DNA of 64,000 nucleotides from Pseudocitrobacter vendiensis (GCF_943590815.1 NZ_CALSBS010000002.1:62001-126000); one strand, 5' to 3'; shown: positions 25,066-34,139, numbered from the stretch's first letter. The notes: generated from the letters alone by a model not told the origin. Program-made: numbers and translations.

Positions 25066-26040
25066 ATGCACGTTAAAAAAACCTTTTTCGCCAGAACCGC
25101 ATCTGCGCTGGTGCTAACGTTCGCCGCGTTTTACAGCCAGTCAGAAGCGTTACCGACATTAAGCCTTGATTATGCTTACTACGCCCCGGAAAGCCTGATT
25201 GTGAAGAAAAATCACTGGCTGGAAGATGAATTAAAACCGCAGGGGACGGAAGTGCGCTGGGTATTATCGCGTGGCTCGAATAACTCGCTGGAGTTCCTGA
25301 ACAGCGGCTCAACGCAGTTTGCGCTCACCTCCAGTATTTCGGCGTTTGTCAGCCGCACCAACGGCCAGCCGGTGAAAGCGGTATACAGCTATCTCTGGTA
25401 CGTTCCGAGCCTACTGCTCATTCTAAAAGATTCACCGCTGAAATCGATCGATGAACTGAAAGGCAAGAAAATAGCGGCGACCAAAGGTACCGATCCCTAT
25501 TTCTTCCTGCTGCGCGCACTGGAAGCCAACCAACTGAAACCGAGCGATGTGAACATTGTTCATCTTCAGCATCCTGATGGTCGTACCGCTCTGGAGCAGG
25601 GGCGCGTTGACGCCTGGGCCGGGCTGGACCCGCATATGGCGGCGGGGCAACTGGCAGGAGATAAAGTGCTCTACAGCAACGACACATTTGGCGTTGCGGC
25701 ATTCCTTAATACCAACGAGAAATTCCTTGCGGAACATCCTGACACGGTAAAACAAGTGATTGCCGCTTACGACAAAGCGCGCCAGTGGATCATCGCCAAT
25801 CCGGACGAAGCAGTGAAAGTGATTGCCGCAGAAACCAAACTGCCGGAGCCGGTTATCAAGCTGCAGCTCAGCCGTTATGACCTGACCAAACCGATCCCTG
25901 GCGAAGCACATCTGAATGCTATCAAACCGGTGATTCCTCTGCTACAGCAGGACAAAATTTTGCGTTCCGGCACCGATCCTGAAAAAGCGTTGAACACGCT
26001 GGTGGATAGCACGCAGGCCAGGCAGGTAGTGGGGGAATAA
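25066..26040 (+). CDS. Sulfonate-type ABC transporter substrate-binding protein (SsuA-like)
   Basis: Periplasmic binding protein of about 324 residues. The signal peptide (ALVLTFAAFYSQSEA) precedes the SsuA-like mature start LPTLSLDYAYYAPESLIVK; family motifs include GSTQFALTSS and LKGKKIAATKGTDPYFFLLR. It probably captures an organosulfur compound. The ATG at 25066 gives a proper signal peptide; an upstream in-frame start adds non-conserved residues. It is followed after four bases by its permease and, further on, by two flavin monooxygenase-type genes that suggest desulfurisation. Confidence 0.88.
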   Translation: MHVKKTFFARTASALVLTFAAFYSQSEALPTLSLDYAYYAPESLIVKKNHWLEDELKPQGTEVRWVLSRGSNNSLEFLNSGSTQFALTSSISAFVSRTNGQPVKAVYSYLWYVPSLLLILKDSPLKSIDELKGKKIAATKGTDPYFFLLRALEANQLKPSDVNIVHLQHPDGRTALEQGRVDAWAGLDPHMAAGQLAGDKVLYSNDTFGVAAFLNTNEKFLAEHPDTVKQVIAAYDKARQWIIANPDEAVKVIAAETKLPEPVIKLQLSRYDLTKPIPGEAHLNAIKPVIPLLQQDKILRSGTDPEKALNTLVDSTQARQVVGE

Positions 26041-26044
26041 GCCT

Positions 26045-26857
26045 ATGTCCGATATCTTGCGGGGGACGAAGGTTAAACCGCCACGACGATTTACTATTAA
26101 GCGCTATAACCTGCGCGGTTGGGCGCTGCCGATTCTGGCGGCGCTGGCCGTGGAGGTAATCGTGCGGCTGGGGATTATCCCGGCATGGGTGATGCCGCCC
26201 CCGGAAGAGCTTTTCTACAGCTTTGTCGAGCTGGCGCAAGGAGAACTCTGGCAGCATATTCTGGCCAGTTCTCTGCGTGTACTGGCAGGCTTTACCCTCG
26301 GTGCGTCGTTGGGCGTTCTGGTGGGATCGCTGGTGGGATTGAGCCGCAGCCTCGAAAGCTGGCTTGACCCAACATTTCAGGCGTTGCGCGCGGTCCCAAG
26401 CCTCGCATGGGTGCCGTTGCTGCTTATCTGGATGGGCATCGACGAAAGCGCCAAAATCACGCTGATTGCCATTGGCGCATTTTTCCCGGTATATCTCAAC
26501 CTGGTGGCGGGTATTCGCAACGTTGACCGCAAACTGATTGAGCTCGGCACACTCTATCGCCTGAGCGGGGCGCAGCTAATCCGCCGTATTATCCTTCCCG
26601 CCGCACGGCCTTACCTGTTTACCGGGCTGCGCAGTGGGCTTTCAATGTCCTGGCTTTGCGTGGTGGCGGCAGAATTGCTGGCGGCGACGCAGGGTGTCGG
26701 CTATCTGCTGACCGATGGTCGCGAAAATTCGCGTCCGGACCTGGTGCTGGTGGCGATAATTACGCTTGCGATGATGGGCAAACTTTCCGATAGCCTGCTG
26801 AAAAAACTGGAAAACCGCATGATGGCCTGGCGGGATAACTATGAAGGAGGTCGTTAA
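26045..26857 (+). CDS. Sulfonate-type ABC transporter permease (SsuC-like)
   Basis: Inner-membrane permease of 270 residues with about six transmembrane segments. The EAA loop is visible at LIELGTLYRLSGAQLIRRII followed by LPAARPYLFTGLRSG. It is translated directly after the binding protein and immediately before the ATPase remnant. Without an intact ATPase in the operon it needs a borrowed ATP-binding subunit or is no longer functional. Confidence 0.9.
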   Translation: MSDILRGTKVKPPRRFTIKRYNLRGWALPILAALAVEVIVRLGIIPAWVMPPPEELFYSFVELAQGELWQHILASSLRVLAGFTLGASLGVLVGSLVGLSRSLESWLDPTFQALRAVPSLAWVPLLLIWMGIDESAKITLIAIGAFFPVYLNLVAGIRNVDRKLIELGTLYRLSGAQLIRRIILPAARPYLFTGLRSGLSMSWLCVVAAELLAATQGVGYLLTDGRENSRPDLVLVAIITLAMMGKLSDSLLKKLENRMMAWRDNYEGGR

Positions 26858-26859
26858 TC

Positions 26860-27093
26860 ATGGGGGCAATTTTACGGCTGGCGTACATTGAGAAAAGCTT
26901 TGCCGAACGCACAATTCTGCGCGATATCCACATTCGCCTGGACGAGGGCGAAATCGTCAGCCTGTTGGGTGCCAGCGGCTGCGGCAAAAGTACGCTGCTG
27001 CGCATCGCAGCCGGGCTGGACACCGATTATCGCGGGCGTTGCCTGTACGGCGAAGAGCAGAGCACCCGCCAGGATCACCACGCCGTTTCCTGA
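26860..27093 (+). pseudogene. Truncated ABC ATPase (SsuB-like)
   Basis: Only 77 codons remain of an ATPase that is normally about 250. The N terminus is good: AYIEKSFAERTILRDIHIRL, Walker A GASGCGKST, LLRIAAGLDTDY. After that the sequence diverges (LYGEEQSTRQDHHAVS) and stops; the Q-loop, signature motif and Walker B are absent. The monooxygenase gene begins 55 bases later, so about 500 bases appear to have been deleted. The remnant keeps its ribosome binding site but cannot hydrolyse ATP as an ABC dimer. Confidence 0.9.
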
Positions 27094-27148
27094 ATTCTTT
27101 TCATGCATTTTTTACCTTTTATCGCCGCGTGGCGAGGGGAGCCCCTTG

Positions 27149-28546
27149 ATGAAAAAACAGATACGACTGAACGCCTTTGAGATGAATTGCGTCGGGCATC
27201 AGGCTTCCGGGCTGTGGCGACACCCGCGCGATCGCTCATGGCAATATAAGGATTTGTCCTACTGGACTGAGCTTGCCCGTTTGTTGGAGCGCGGGCTTTT
27301 TGACGGCCTGTTTATCGCTGATGTGATTGGTTATTACGATGTTTACGGCGGCAATACAGAAGCAGCGCTGCGCGATGCCGCACAGATCCCGCTTAACGAT
27401 CCCTTACAACTGATAGCGCCTGTTGCAATGGTCACCGAACATCTCGGGATTGGCGTAACTATTTCCACCAGTTATGAGCATCCGTACACCTTTGCCCGAC
27501 GTCTGGCGACGGCCGATCATCTTTCCGGGGGGCGCGTGGGGTGGAATATCGTGACCTCTTATCTCGACAGCGGGGCGCGCAACACCGGGCAACAGGCCCT
27601 GCTGGAGCACGATGCGCGTTACCAGCGCGCCGCAGAATACATGGAAGTGGTGTATAAGCTGCTGGAAGGCAGCTGGGAGCAGGCTGCGGTAGTGCGCGAC
27701 AAGGAAAAGGGCATTTTTGCCCATCCCGAAAAAGTGCATCCCATTCGCCACCACGGTGAACATTTCCGCGTGCCGGGCGTGCAGATGAGTGAACCCTCGC
27801 CCCAGCGCACGCCGCTGCTCTTTCAGGCGGGGTCGTCCGGAGCGGGCGTTAACTTTGCATCTCGCCACGCCGAGAGCGTGTTTGTGAACTCTCACACCCT
27901 GAGCGGTTTGAAGAGTTATGTCGCGTCCCTGCGCGAACAGGTTATCGCCAACGGGCGGCAGGGAAGCGATGTGCTGGTCTACACCCTGGTGACGGTGATT
28001 GTGGAAGAGACCGATGAAAAAGCACAGCAAAAATATGAGGAGTATCAGCGCTATATCTCTCGCCCCGGCGCGCTGGCGTTAATCTCGGGCTGGACGGGGC
28101 TTGATCTCGCTGCGCTACCGCATGATGTGCCGTATCCACAATTACCGGAACCGGCATCCGGGCTGGTGGCGCGTTTTGCGGCGGGCGATACCTCGTGGAC
28201 GCTGAACGATCTTGCTGATTATGGCGCCATTGGTGGCCTGGGCCAGGTGTTTGTGGGATCGGCCTCAACCGTCGCGGACAAGCTTCAGCAATGGGTAGAG
28301 GAGAGCGACGTGGACGGCTTCAACCTTTCGTATGTTGTGGCGCATGAAACCTTTAATGATGTGGTGAAGTGGCTGGTGCCGGAACTGCAACGGCGCGGCG
28401 TTTACCGAACCCATTATCCACAGGGAAAAACGCTGCGTGAAAAAATGTTTGGCCGGGGGCCGCTGCTGCCGGAAAGCCATCCGGCGAACGCGTACCGCGA
28501 TCCTGCCCGCTATACCGACGATTTCAAACAAGAGGTAAAACTATGA
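27149..28546 (+). CDS. FMN-dependent monooxygenase, NtaA/SnaA/DszA family
   Basis: A 465-residue bacterial-luciferase-like flavin monooxygenase. Typical motifs: QIRLNAFEMNCVGHQASGLW, TEALARLLERGLFDGLF-type region, SGGRVGWNIVTSYLDSGARN and LFQAGSSGAGVNFASRHAE. Members oxidise organosulfur or amine compounds such as dibenzothiophene sulfone or nitrilotriacetate with FMNH2 from a partner reductase. The ATG at 27149 follows a good GGGGAG site. It overlaps the next flavoprotein gene by four bases (ATGA). With the ABC genes it suggests a sulfur-scavenging cluster. Substrate is unknown. Confidence 0.88.
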   Translation: MKKQIRLNAFEMNCVGHQASGLWRHPRDRSWQYKDLSYWTELARLLERGLFDGLFIADVIGYYDVYGGNTEAALRDAAQIPLNDPLQLIAPVAMVTEHLGIGVTISTSYEHPYTFARRLATADHLSGGRVGWNIVTSYLDSGARNTGQQALLEHDARYQRAAEYMEVVYKLLEGSWEQAAVVRDKEKGIFAHPEKVHPIRHHGEHFRVPGVQMSEPSPQRTPLLFQAGSSGAGVNFASRHAESVFVNSHTLSGLKSYVASLREQVIANGRQGSDVLVYTLVTVIVEETDEKAQQKYEEYQRYISRPGALALISGWTGLDLAALPHDVPYPQLPEPASGLVARFAAGDTSWTLNDLADYGAIGGLGQVFVGSASTVADKLQQWVEESDVDGFNLSYVVAHETFNDVVKWLVPELQRRGVYRTHYPQGKTLREKMFGRGPLLPESHPANAYRDPARYTDDFKQEVKL

Positions 28547-29760
28547 CCGCAGTCTGGGCGCTACACAGCAATGATAACGATCTGCAATATACCGCGCTGG
28601 CAGAAACCTTTCGCCCTGTGTTTGCGCGCATCCGTGAAGGCGCGCAGGCCCGTGAGCAGCAGCGAGAACTGCTTTTTGAACCGCTCCAGTGGCTTAAAGC
28701 TGCGCGATTCGGTGCGCTGCGCGTGCCGGTTGCGGCAGGTGGCTATGGTGCCAGTTTGCCGCACTTTTTTGCGCTACTGACCGAGCTTTCTGCCGCTGAT
28801 TCCAATATCACCCAGGCGTTGCGTGGTCACTTTGGTTTTGTCGAAAGCGTACTGGCGTCTGCGGATGTCGAAAAGCAATCGCGCTGGTTTGCCCGACTCG
28901 CCGAGGGGGATTGGGTAGGCAATGCGTGGAGCGAACCGGGGGACGCGAAGCAGGGAACGTTTACCTCACAGATCGTGCGCGAAGGGGAACACTATCGACT
29001 AAACGGTAAAAAATATTATACCACCGGGTCGCTGTATGCCGACTGGATCAACACTGGCGTCAGCGATGAACAGGGGGTATGGGTCAATGTGGTGGTGAAT
29101 CGCTACGCTGAAGGGGTAACGGTAGAAGATGACTGGGACGGATTCGGTCAGCGCCTGACAGCCAGCGGCACGACGCTGTTTGTTGATGCGCCTGTGCAGG
29201 CGGAAGAGTTGACGCGCCATGAATCAGCGACGTCCTACGATCCTGCGTTCTATCAACTGGTGCATCTTGCGACCTTAACTGGCATTGGTCTTGCCGCGGC
29301 ACAGGATGTGGCACAGGCGGTGCGGACCCGCACGCGCAGCTACTCCCACGGCAACGGACCGCGCGCGGCGCACGACCCGCAAATCTTACAGGTCGTAGGT
29401 GAGGTCTACAGCGCGGTGTATGGCGCGAATGCGATTGTGGAGCAGGGTGCCCGTACCTTGCAGCAGGCGTTTGACGCTATCGGCCAGGCCGAGGCGGCGG
29501 ATCGCGCCAATCAACAGGCGGAACTGGCTATTGCCCAGGGGCAAACCGTGGTGTCAGCGTTAATTCTGGATGCGGTGACGCGTCTTTTTGATGCCCTTGG
29601 CGCATCGGCCACGTCCTCTGCGCAGGGATTGGATCGCTACTGGCGCAATGCCCGCACACTGGTCTCGCATAACCCACGCGTTTACAAGGCGCGCATCGTG
29701 GGGGATTACGCCGTGAACGGCACGCCGCCGGGATATCAGTGGCGAATTGGTACGGTGTGA
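28543..29760 (+). CDS. Acyl-CoA dehydrogenase-fold flavin monooxygenase (SfnB/DszC-like)
   Basis: A 405-residue acyl-CoA dehydrogenase-fold protein, most like the SfnB/DszC branch, which uses reduced flavin to oxygenate sulfur compounds and lacks the usual acyl-CoA role. Motifs: LRVPVAAGGYGASLPHFFALL, GNAWSEPGDAKQGT, LNGKKYYTTGS and the C-terminal ARTLVSHNPRVYKARIVGDY. It starts four bases inside the preceding monooxygenase, so the two are translationally coupled. A REP array begins directly after its stop. Confidence 0.88.
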   Translation: MTAVWALHSNDNDLQYTALAETFRPVFARIREGAQAREQQRELLFEPLQWLKAARFGALRVPVAAGGYGASLPHFFALLTELSAADSNITQALRGHFGFVESVLASADVEKQSRWFARLAEGDWVGNAWSEPGDAKQGTFTSQIVREGEHYRLNGKKYYTTGSLYADWINTGVSDEQGVWVNVVVNRYAEGVTVEDDWDGFGQRLTASGTTLFVDAPVQAEELTRHESATSYDPAFYQLVHLATLTGIGLAAAQDVAQAVRTRTRSYSHGNGPRAAHDPQILQVVGEVYSAVYGANAIVEQGARTLQQAFDAIGQAEAADRANQQAELAIAQGQTVVSALILDAVTRLFDALGASATSSAQGLDRYWRNARTLVSHNPRVYKARIVGDYAVNGTPPGYQWRIGTV

Positions 29761-29780
29761 TTGATTGCCGGTGGCGCGGC

Positions 29781-30449
29781 TCAAACCCGTAGGCCTGATA
29801 AGCGCAGCGCATCAGGCAAAGTTTGGCACCGATGCCGGGGGCGCTTCGCTTGCCCGGCCTACAGGGCTCAAAACCCGTAGGCCTGATAAGCGCAGCGCCA
29901 TCAGGCGAAGTTTGTCACCGATGCCGGGGGCGCTTCGCTTGCCCAGCCTACAGGGCTCAAAACCCGTAGGCCTGATAAGCGCAGCGCATCAGGCGCAGTT
30001 CGGCGGCATTGCCGGGGGCGCTTCGCTTGCCCGGCCTACAGGGCTCAAAACCCGTAGGCCTGATAAGCGCAGCGCCATCAGGCGCAGTTCGGCGGCATTG
30101 CCGGGGGCGCTTCGCTTGCCCGGCCTACAGGGTTCAAAACCCGTAGGCCTGATAAGCGCAGCGCATCAGGCGCAGTTCGGCGCCATTGCCGGGGGCGCTT
30201 CGCTTGCCCGGCCTACAGGGTTCAAAACCCGTAGGCCTGATAAGCGCAGCGCATCAGGCGAAGTTTGTCACCAATGCCGGGGGCGCTTCGCTTGCCCAGC
30301 CTACAGGGCTCAAAACCCGTAGGCCTGATAAGCGCAGCGCATCAGGCGACGTTCGGCGCCATTGCCGGGGGCGCTTCGCTTGCCCGGCCTACAGGGCTCA
30401 AAACCCGTAGGCCTGATAAGCGCAGCGCATCAGGCGCAGTTCGGCGCCG
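29781..30449. repeat. Eight-copy REP/BIME tandem array (88-89-base unit)
   Basis: Units beginning GTAGGCCTGATAAGCGCAGC start at 29789, 29877, 29966, 30054, 30143, 30231, 30319 and 30407; the period alternates between 88 and 89 because GCGCATCAGG and GCGCCATCAGG variants differ by one base. Each unit carries an inverted pair of REP palindromes (second arm GCTTCGCTTGCCCGGCCTAC) and a variable centre. The last copy is partial. Open frames through it are artefacts. REP arrays can protect mRNA ends, bind gyrase, Pol I or IHF, and mediate rearrangement. Confidence 0.95.
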
Positions 30450-30609
30450 ATGACGCGGGAGCTGTTGCGTCTGGCGGAGCAAGTAGCGGACAGGATTGCT
30501 ATTCACGAATAGCGCGAAATTGACCGTCGTCTCAGGAGGAGGCGCGGTTAATCAGTTAGCATGGTGAGCGCACAGTTCATTCCAGTAGGTTTCGCGGATA
30601 AGACGTTTC
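30450..30609. other. Short stretch with possible coding remnant
   Basis: Just after the REP array a 20-codon frame (ATGACGCGGGAGCTGTTGCG at its start) encodes a coding-like peptide MTRELLRLAEQVADRIAIHE before a stop. It has no ribosome binding site and is probably the tail of a decayed gene. The rest of this stretch holds nothing I can name. Confidence 0.3.
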
Positions 30610-30777
30610 TCAGCGTGCCTGGTCACGGAACCACTCCGGCTCAATATTGGCGACATCCACACCATACAGGCTGGCGACGGGTAACACAGACTCGATAACG
30701 CGTTCAGCACTATGTTCATCCGTCCCCAGCCATATTTGTTGCAGACGTTTTAAAAGCGCAGTCAGCATCGTTTTCAT
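30610..30777 (-). CDS. Small hypothetical protein or gene remnant (55 residues)
   Basis: A 55-codon frame on the minus strand starting MKTMLTALLKRLQQIWLGTD and ending EPEWFRDQAR. Codon use looks like a real enterobacterial gene and a weak GAATG-context ribosome site precedes it. I recognise no family. It lies alone between the REP array and the divergent amino acid ABC operon, and could be a functional small protein or the remainder of a larger gene damaged when the array expanded. Confidence 0.4.
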   Translation of the reverse strand: MKTMLTALLKRLQQIWLGTDEHSAERVIESVLPVASLYGVDVANIEPEWFRDQAR

Positions 30778-31027
30778 TCTTTACCCCAGACTATTTTTGA
30801 CGGAATAAAATCAGTAAAACCGCTTCTGAATAAAAGATGAAATAACAATATTGGCTGACCTTTTGCAAAAACTGGCATTAGGCTTTGTTAATTTATTCAC
30901 CTTCATACAACAATGTTTTCACTAATATTTTTTTGCTCTTGATAATAAAGATTCGTTATTTGGTGAGAACGAAAGCTTATGGGAGCGTAACAGCACACAA
31001 CAAAAACAGGGATATCGGAGAAAAACT

Positions 31028-31855
31028 ATGGCACTGAAATTATACACCGCACAGAAGCTGGCAATATTCGTGGGGCTGGCCGTTAGTACGCTGGCGGTTA
31101 TTCCGGCGCAGGCCGATCAACTGGCGGATATTAAAGCCAAAGGCGTGGTGAAAGTGGCAACTTTCGACGCCAATCCGCCGTTTGGCTCAGTCGATGCCAA
31201 AACGCATGAGCTGGTGGGGTATGACATTGACTTTGCTAAAGCCCTGGCAAAATCACTGGGCGTGAAACTGGAACTGGTGGCGACCAACCCGGCTAACCGC
31301 ATTCCGCTACTGCAATCGGGCAAGGCGGACCTTATCGTCGCGGATATCACCATCACCCCGGAGCGTGCTCAGGTAATTGATTTCTCGACGCCTTATTTTG
31401 TGACCGGGCAGCAGTTCCTGGTGCCAGCGGCGTCTGGCGATAAACTGGATGATTACAGCAAAGCGCGCATTGGGGCGGTAAAAGGCACCACCGGCGAACA
31501 GACGCTACATCAGCGTTATCCGCAGGCGCGGGTGCTCTCCTATGACGATATCCCGCTGGCGCTCACCGCCTTGCGTAATGGCAACGTGCAGGCGATAACC
31601 CAGGACAGTACCATTCTGGCCGGCCTGCTTGGCGAAGCGCCGGATAAAGCGAAATTCAAAATCATCCCGGATTTACTGAGTAAAGAAGAAATTGGCGTCG
31701 GTGTGAAAAAAGGCGAACCCGCACTATTAAAAGCGGTGAATGATGAACTGGTAAGCCTGGAAAAAACGGGCGAAGCAGCAAAAATTTACGACGCCTGGTT
31801 TGGCCCCGCGACCAAAGCGCCGCAGCCACGTTCATTCACCATTGAAGCAAAATAG
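31028..31855 (+). CDS. Polar amino acid ABC transporter substrate-binding protein
   Basis: SBP_bac_3-family periplasmic protein of 275 residues. Signal peptide residues 1-28 (VGLAVSTLAVIPAQA) is followed by the family pattern DIKAKGVVKVATFDANPPFG, GYDIDFAKALAKSLGVKLEL and ADITITPERAQVIDFSTPY, the ligand-carboxylate-binding region. It probably binds a polar or sulfur amino acid; the sulfur-scavenging neighbours make cystine-like substrates plausible but unproven. GGAG lies seven bases before the ATG. It heads a complete four-gene importer. Confidence 0.9.
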   Translation: MALKLYTAQKLAIFVGLAVSTLAVIPAQADQLADIKAKGVVKVATFDANPPFGSVDAKTHELVGYDIDFAKALAKSLGVKLELVATNPANRIPLLQSGKADLIVADITITPERAQVIDFSTPYFVTGQQFLVPAASGDKLDDYSKARIGAVKGTTGEQTLHQRYPQARVLSYDDIPLALTALRNGNVQAITQDSTILAGLLGEAPDKAKFKIIPDLLSKEEIGVGVKKGEPALLKAVNDELVSLEKTGEAAKIYDAWFGPATKAPQPRSFTIEAK

Positions 31856-31856
31856 T

Positions 31857-32675
31857 ATGTTGTCGGCATTATTTCCGCGTTCCGCGGCAAAGGCCGCGGA
31901 TTTCTCCCATCTTCAGCAGGCGAGCGTGCAATTTCGTCATGCAGTGAAAAGCTATGGCGACCATCGCGTGCTGAACGGTATCAATTTGACGATTCACTCC
32001 GGTGAAGTGGTGGCGATCCTGGGCCCATCGGGTTCAGGGAAATCCACGTTGATTCGCCTGATTAATCAGCTGGAAAGCCTGAGCGAGGGTGAAATTCTGA
32101 TTGACGGTAAAGCGACTTCTCAACTTACGGGTAACGCGCTAAGGCAGTTACGTAGTCGTATTGGCTTTGTTTTTCAGCAATTTAATCTCTACGCGCACCT
32201 AACGGCTCGACAAAATATCATGCTGGCGCTGGAGAAAGTTCATGGCTGGACACACGCTAAAGCCGAAATCAGGGCGCTGGAGCTGTTGCGTAAGGTCGGG
32301 CTGGAAGAGAAAGCTGACCATATGCCCTCGCAGCTTTCCGGCGGCCAGCAACAACGCGTTGCGATTGCCCGCGCGCTCTCATCCTCACCGCAGATAATTT
32401 TGTTCGACGAGCCTACGTCGGCGCTGGATCCTGAAATGATCGGCGAAGTGTTACAGGTCATGCAGACGTTAGCGCACAGCGGCATCACGATGATTGTGGT
32501 GACGCACGAAATGCAGTTTGCGCGTGAAATCGCCGACCGGGTGGTGTTTATCGACGGCGGTGATGTGCTGGAAGTTGCGCCGCCTGCGACGTTCTTTACG
32601 AGGCCGCAGCATCCCCGCGCCGTGCGGTTCTTGCAAAAAGTGCTCGACCCGCTGCATCAGGAGCGTGCTGAGTGA
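31857..32675 (+). CDS. Polar amino acid ABC transporter ATP-binding protein
   Basis: ATPase of 272 residues with Walker A GPSGSGKSTLIR, signature LSGGQQQRVAIARAL, Walker B ILFDEPTSALDPE and switch histidine in VVTHEMQFA; the HEMQFAREIADRV segment is typical of GlnQ/HisP-type subunits. The ATG at 31857, one base after the binding-protein stop, was chosen; the frame is open further upstream but overlaps that gene. About 30 extra N-terminal residues precede the usual start of the fold. Its stop overlaps the next gene's GTG. Confidence 0.92.
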   Translation: MLSALFPRSAAKAADFSHLQQASVQFRHAVKSYGDHRVLNGINLTIHSGEVVAILGPSGSGKSTLIRLINQLESLSEGEILIDGKATSQLTGNALRQLRSRIGFVFQQFNLYAHLTARQNIMLALEKVHGWTHAKAEIRALELLRKVGLEEKADHMPSQLSGGQQQRVAIARALSSSPQIILFDEPTSALDPEMIGEVLQVMQTLAHSGITMIVVTHEMQFAREIADRVVFIDGGDVLEVAPPATFFTRPQHPRAVRFLQKVLDPLHQERAE

Positions 32676-33460
32676 CACACTTATTTGACTGGCAGGGCGT
32701 GCTGAGCGGGCAGCCGTTGCAATGGATCTTCTCAGGGTTCCTGACCACGCTGTGGGTAACGCTGGCAGGTATTGTGCTGGCGAGTCTGCTGGCGATTCTT
32801 TTTCTGGCGCTACGTCTGGCGGGCGGACGCGTGGGGCGAGGCTTCACCGCCGCGTGGGTGTCTTTGTTTCGCAATACGCCACTGCTGGTGCAGCTTCTGT
32901 TCTGGTATTTCGCCGCGTGGAATCTGCTGCCGCAGGGCGTGCGGGATTTCGTCAATGACGACCACGGCTGGTCTATTCTGCCGGGCGATGTCTGGTGGCT
33001 AACGCCGGAGTTTCTCTGTTCTGCATGGGGGCTCGGCGTGTTTACCTCGGCGTTCTTGATTGAAGAAGCGGCCTCGGGCCTGCATAGCGTCTCGAAGGGT
33101 CAGCGGGAAGCGGCGCTGGCACAGGGTTTTAGCACGTGGGGAATGTTGCGACATATTTTGCTACCACAGGGGCTGGCGAACGCCTGGCAACCGATCGTGG
33201 GGCAGTATCTCAATCTGATGAAACTCTCCTCCCTCGCAAGCGGTATTGGTTTCGCCGAGCTGACCTATCAGGTGCGCCAGATTGAAAGTTATAACGCCCA
33301 TGCGCTGGAAGCCTTTGCGGTCGGCACGGGGCTGTATCTTCTCACCGGGATCGTGTTGGGTTTACTGTTCACGCGCTTCGGCCCATCGCCAGTGGGCAGC
33401 GCGAAACGGGTGAAAAACGTCACGCTGAAGAGAGCAAGGAGCGTTGAAGATGGACGCTAA
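32672..33460 (+). CDS. Amino acid ABC transporter permease 1
   Basis: HisM/GlnP-type inner-membrane permease of 262 residues. It has the amphipathic start (LQWIFSGFLTTLWVTLAGIV), the SLFRNTPLLVQLLFWYF motif and the EAA loop around KGQREAALAQGFSTWGMLRH. Translation begins with GTG overlapping the ATPase stop (GTGA), supported by a GGAGC site upstream. It pairs with the following permease to form a heterodimeric channel. Confidence 0.92.
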   Translation: MTHLFDWQGVLSGQPLQWIFSGFLTTLWVTLAGIVLASLLAILFLALRLAGGRVGRGFTAAWVSLFRNTPLLVQLLFWYFAAWNLLPQGVRDFVNDDHGWSILPGDVWWLTPEFLCSAWGLGVFTSAFLIEEAASGLHSVSKGQREAALAQGFSTWGMLRHILLPQGLANAWQPIVGQYLNLMKLSSLASGIGFAELTYQVRQIESYNAHALEAFAVGTGLYLLTGIVLGLLFTRFGPSPVGSAKRVKNVTLKRARSVEDGR

Positions 33461-34139
33461 TCTGGCGGTCATTATTGATAACCTGGATTATTTACTCTGG
33501 GGCCGCCTGATGGACGGCGAACCCGGCGGCGTAGTATTGACGCTGATGATGGCATTAGGGGCTGGGGCGCTGGCGCTGCCTGGCGGTATTGTTCTCGCCT
33601 GCCTGGCCTGGCGCTACGACGGTGTGGTACGCAAGCTACTCTATTTGTGGGCGGAAATTATTCGCGGTATTCCGCTGATTTTCGTCATCTTCTGGCTCTG
33701 GTATCTGTTGCCGATGTTGACCGGCAGTGATTTACCCGGCGCATTGACGGTCACGCTGGCCCTGGCCTGGTTCACGGCCGCATCGGTGATGCATTCGGTA
33801 CTGGCGGGGCTGCGTTCCCTCTCCGAAGGGCAATATGAAGCTGCACTGACGCAAGGTTTTAGCGCCGGGCAGAGCCTGCGTTTTATCCTGCTGCCGCAGG
33901 TGCTGAAAAACGTCATGCCGTCGCTACTGGGGATATTCATCGGCCTGCTGAAAGATACCTCGCTGGCGTTTATCGTCAACGTGCCGGAACTGACCACCGT
34001 CGCCGGGCAGGTGAACAATCGGGTGCAAATCTATCCGATGGCGATATTTATCTTTGTCGGCCTGGTGTACTACCTGTTGTGCGCCGCGCTGGGGCTGCTG
34101 GCGAAACGCTGGCAGCCTGGTCGTTATTCATCAACGTGA
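33450..34139 (+). CDS. Amino acid ABC transporter permease 2
   Basis: Second HisM-family permease, about 229 residues, with AEIIRGIPLIFVIFWLWY and the EAA loop SEGQYEAALTQGFSAGQSLR. The ATG at 33450 is spaced correctly from AAGGAG and lies within the end of the preceding gene (11-base overlap). It completes the binding protein, ATPase and two permeases of this importer. Confidence 0.92.
   Translation: MDANLAVIIDNLDYLLWGRLMDGEPGGVVLTLMMALGAGALALPGGIVLACLAWRYDGVVRKLLYLWAEIIRGIPLIFVIFWLWYLLPMLTGSDLPGALTVTLALAWFTAASVMHSVLAGLRSLSEGQYEAALTQGFSAGQSLRFILLPQVLKNVMPSLLGIFIGLLKDTSLAFIVNVPELTTVAGQVNNRVQIYPMAIFIFVGLVYYLLCAALGLLAKRWQPGRYSST

Noticed and set aside
26888..28546. A fused ATPase-monooxygenase protein of 552 residues
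   Set aside because: The frame through the ATPase remnant is not the ATPase frame, and the monooxygenase has its own ATG and ribosome binding site at 27149.
29781..30449. Possible CRISPR array
   Set aside because: Nearly the whole 88-base unit is conserved, there are no unique spacers of constant size, and the unit matches REP/BIME elements elsewhere in the window.
29765..30453. Long plus-strand frames through the REP array giving repetitive Gly/Leu/Ala proteins
   Set aside because: They arise from the periodic palindromes; the 88/89-base unit keeps shifting frame, there is no ribosome binding site, and REP units are intergenic.
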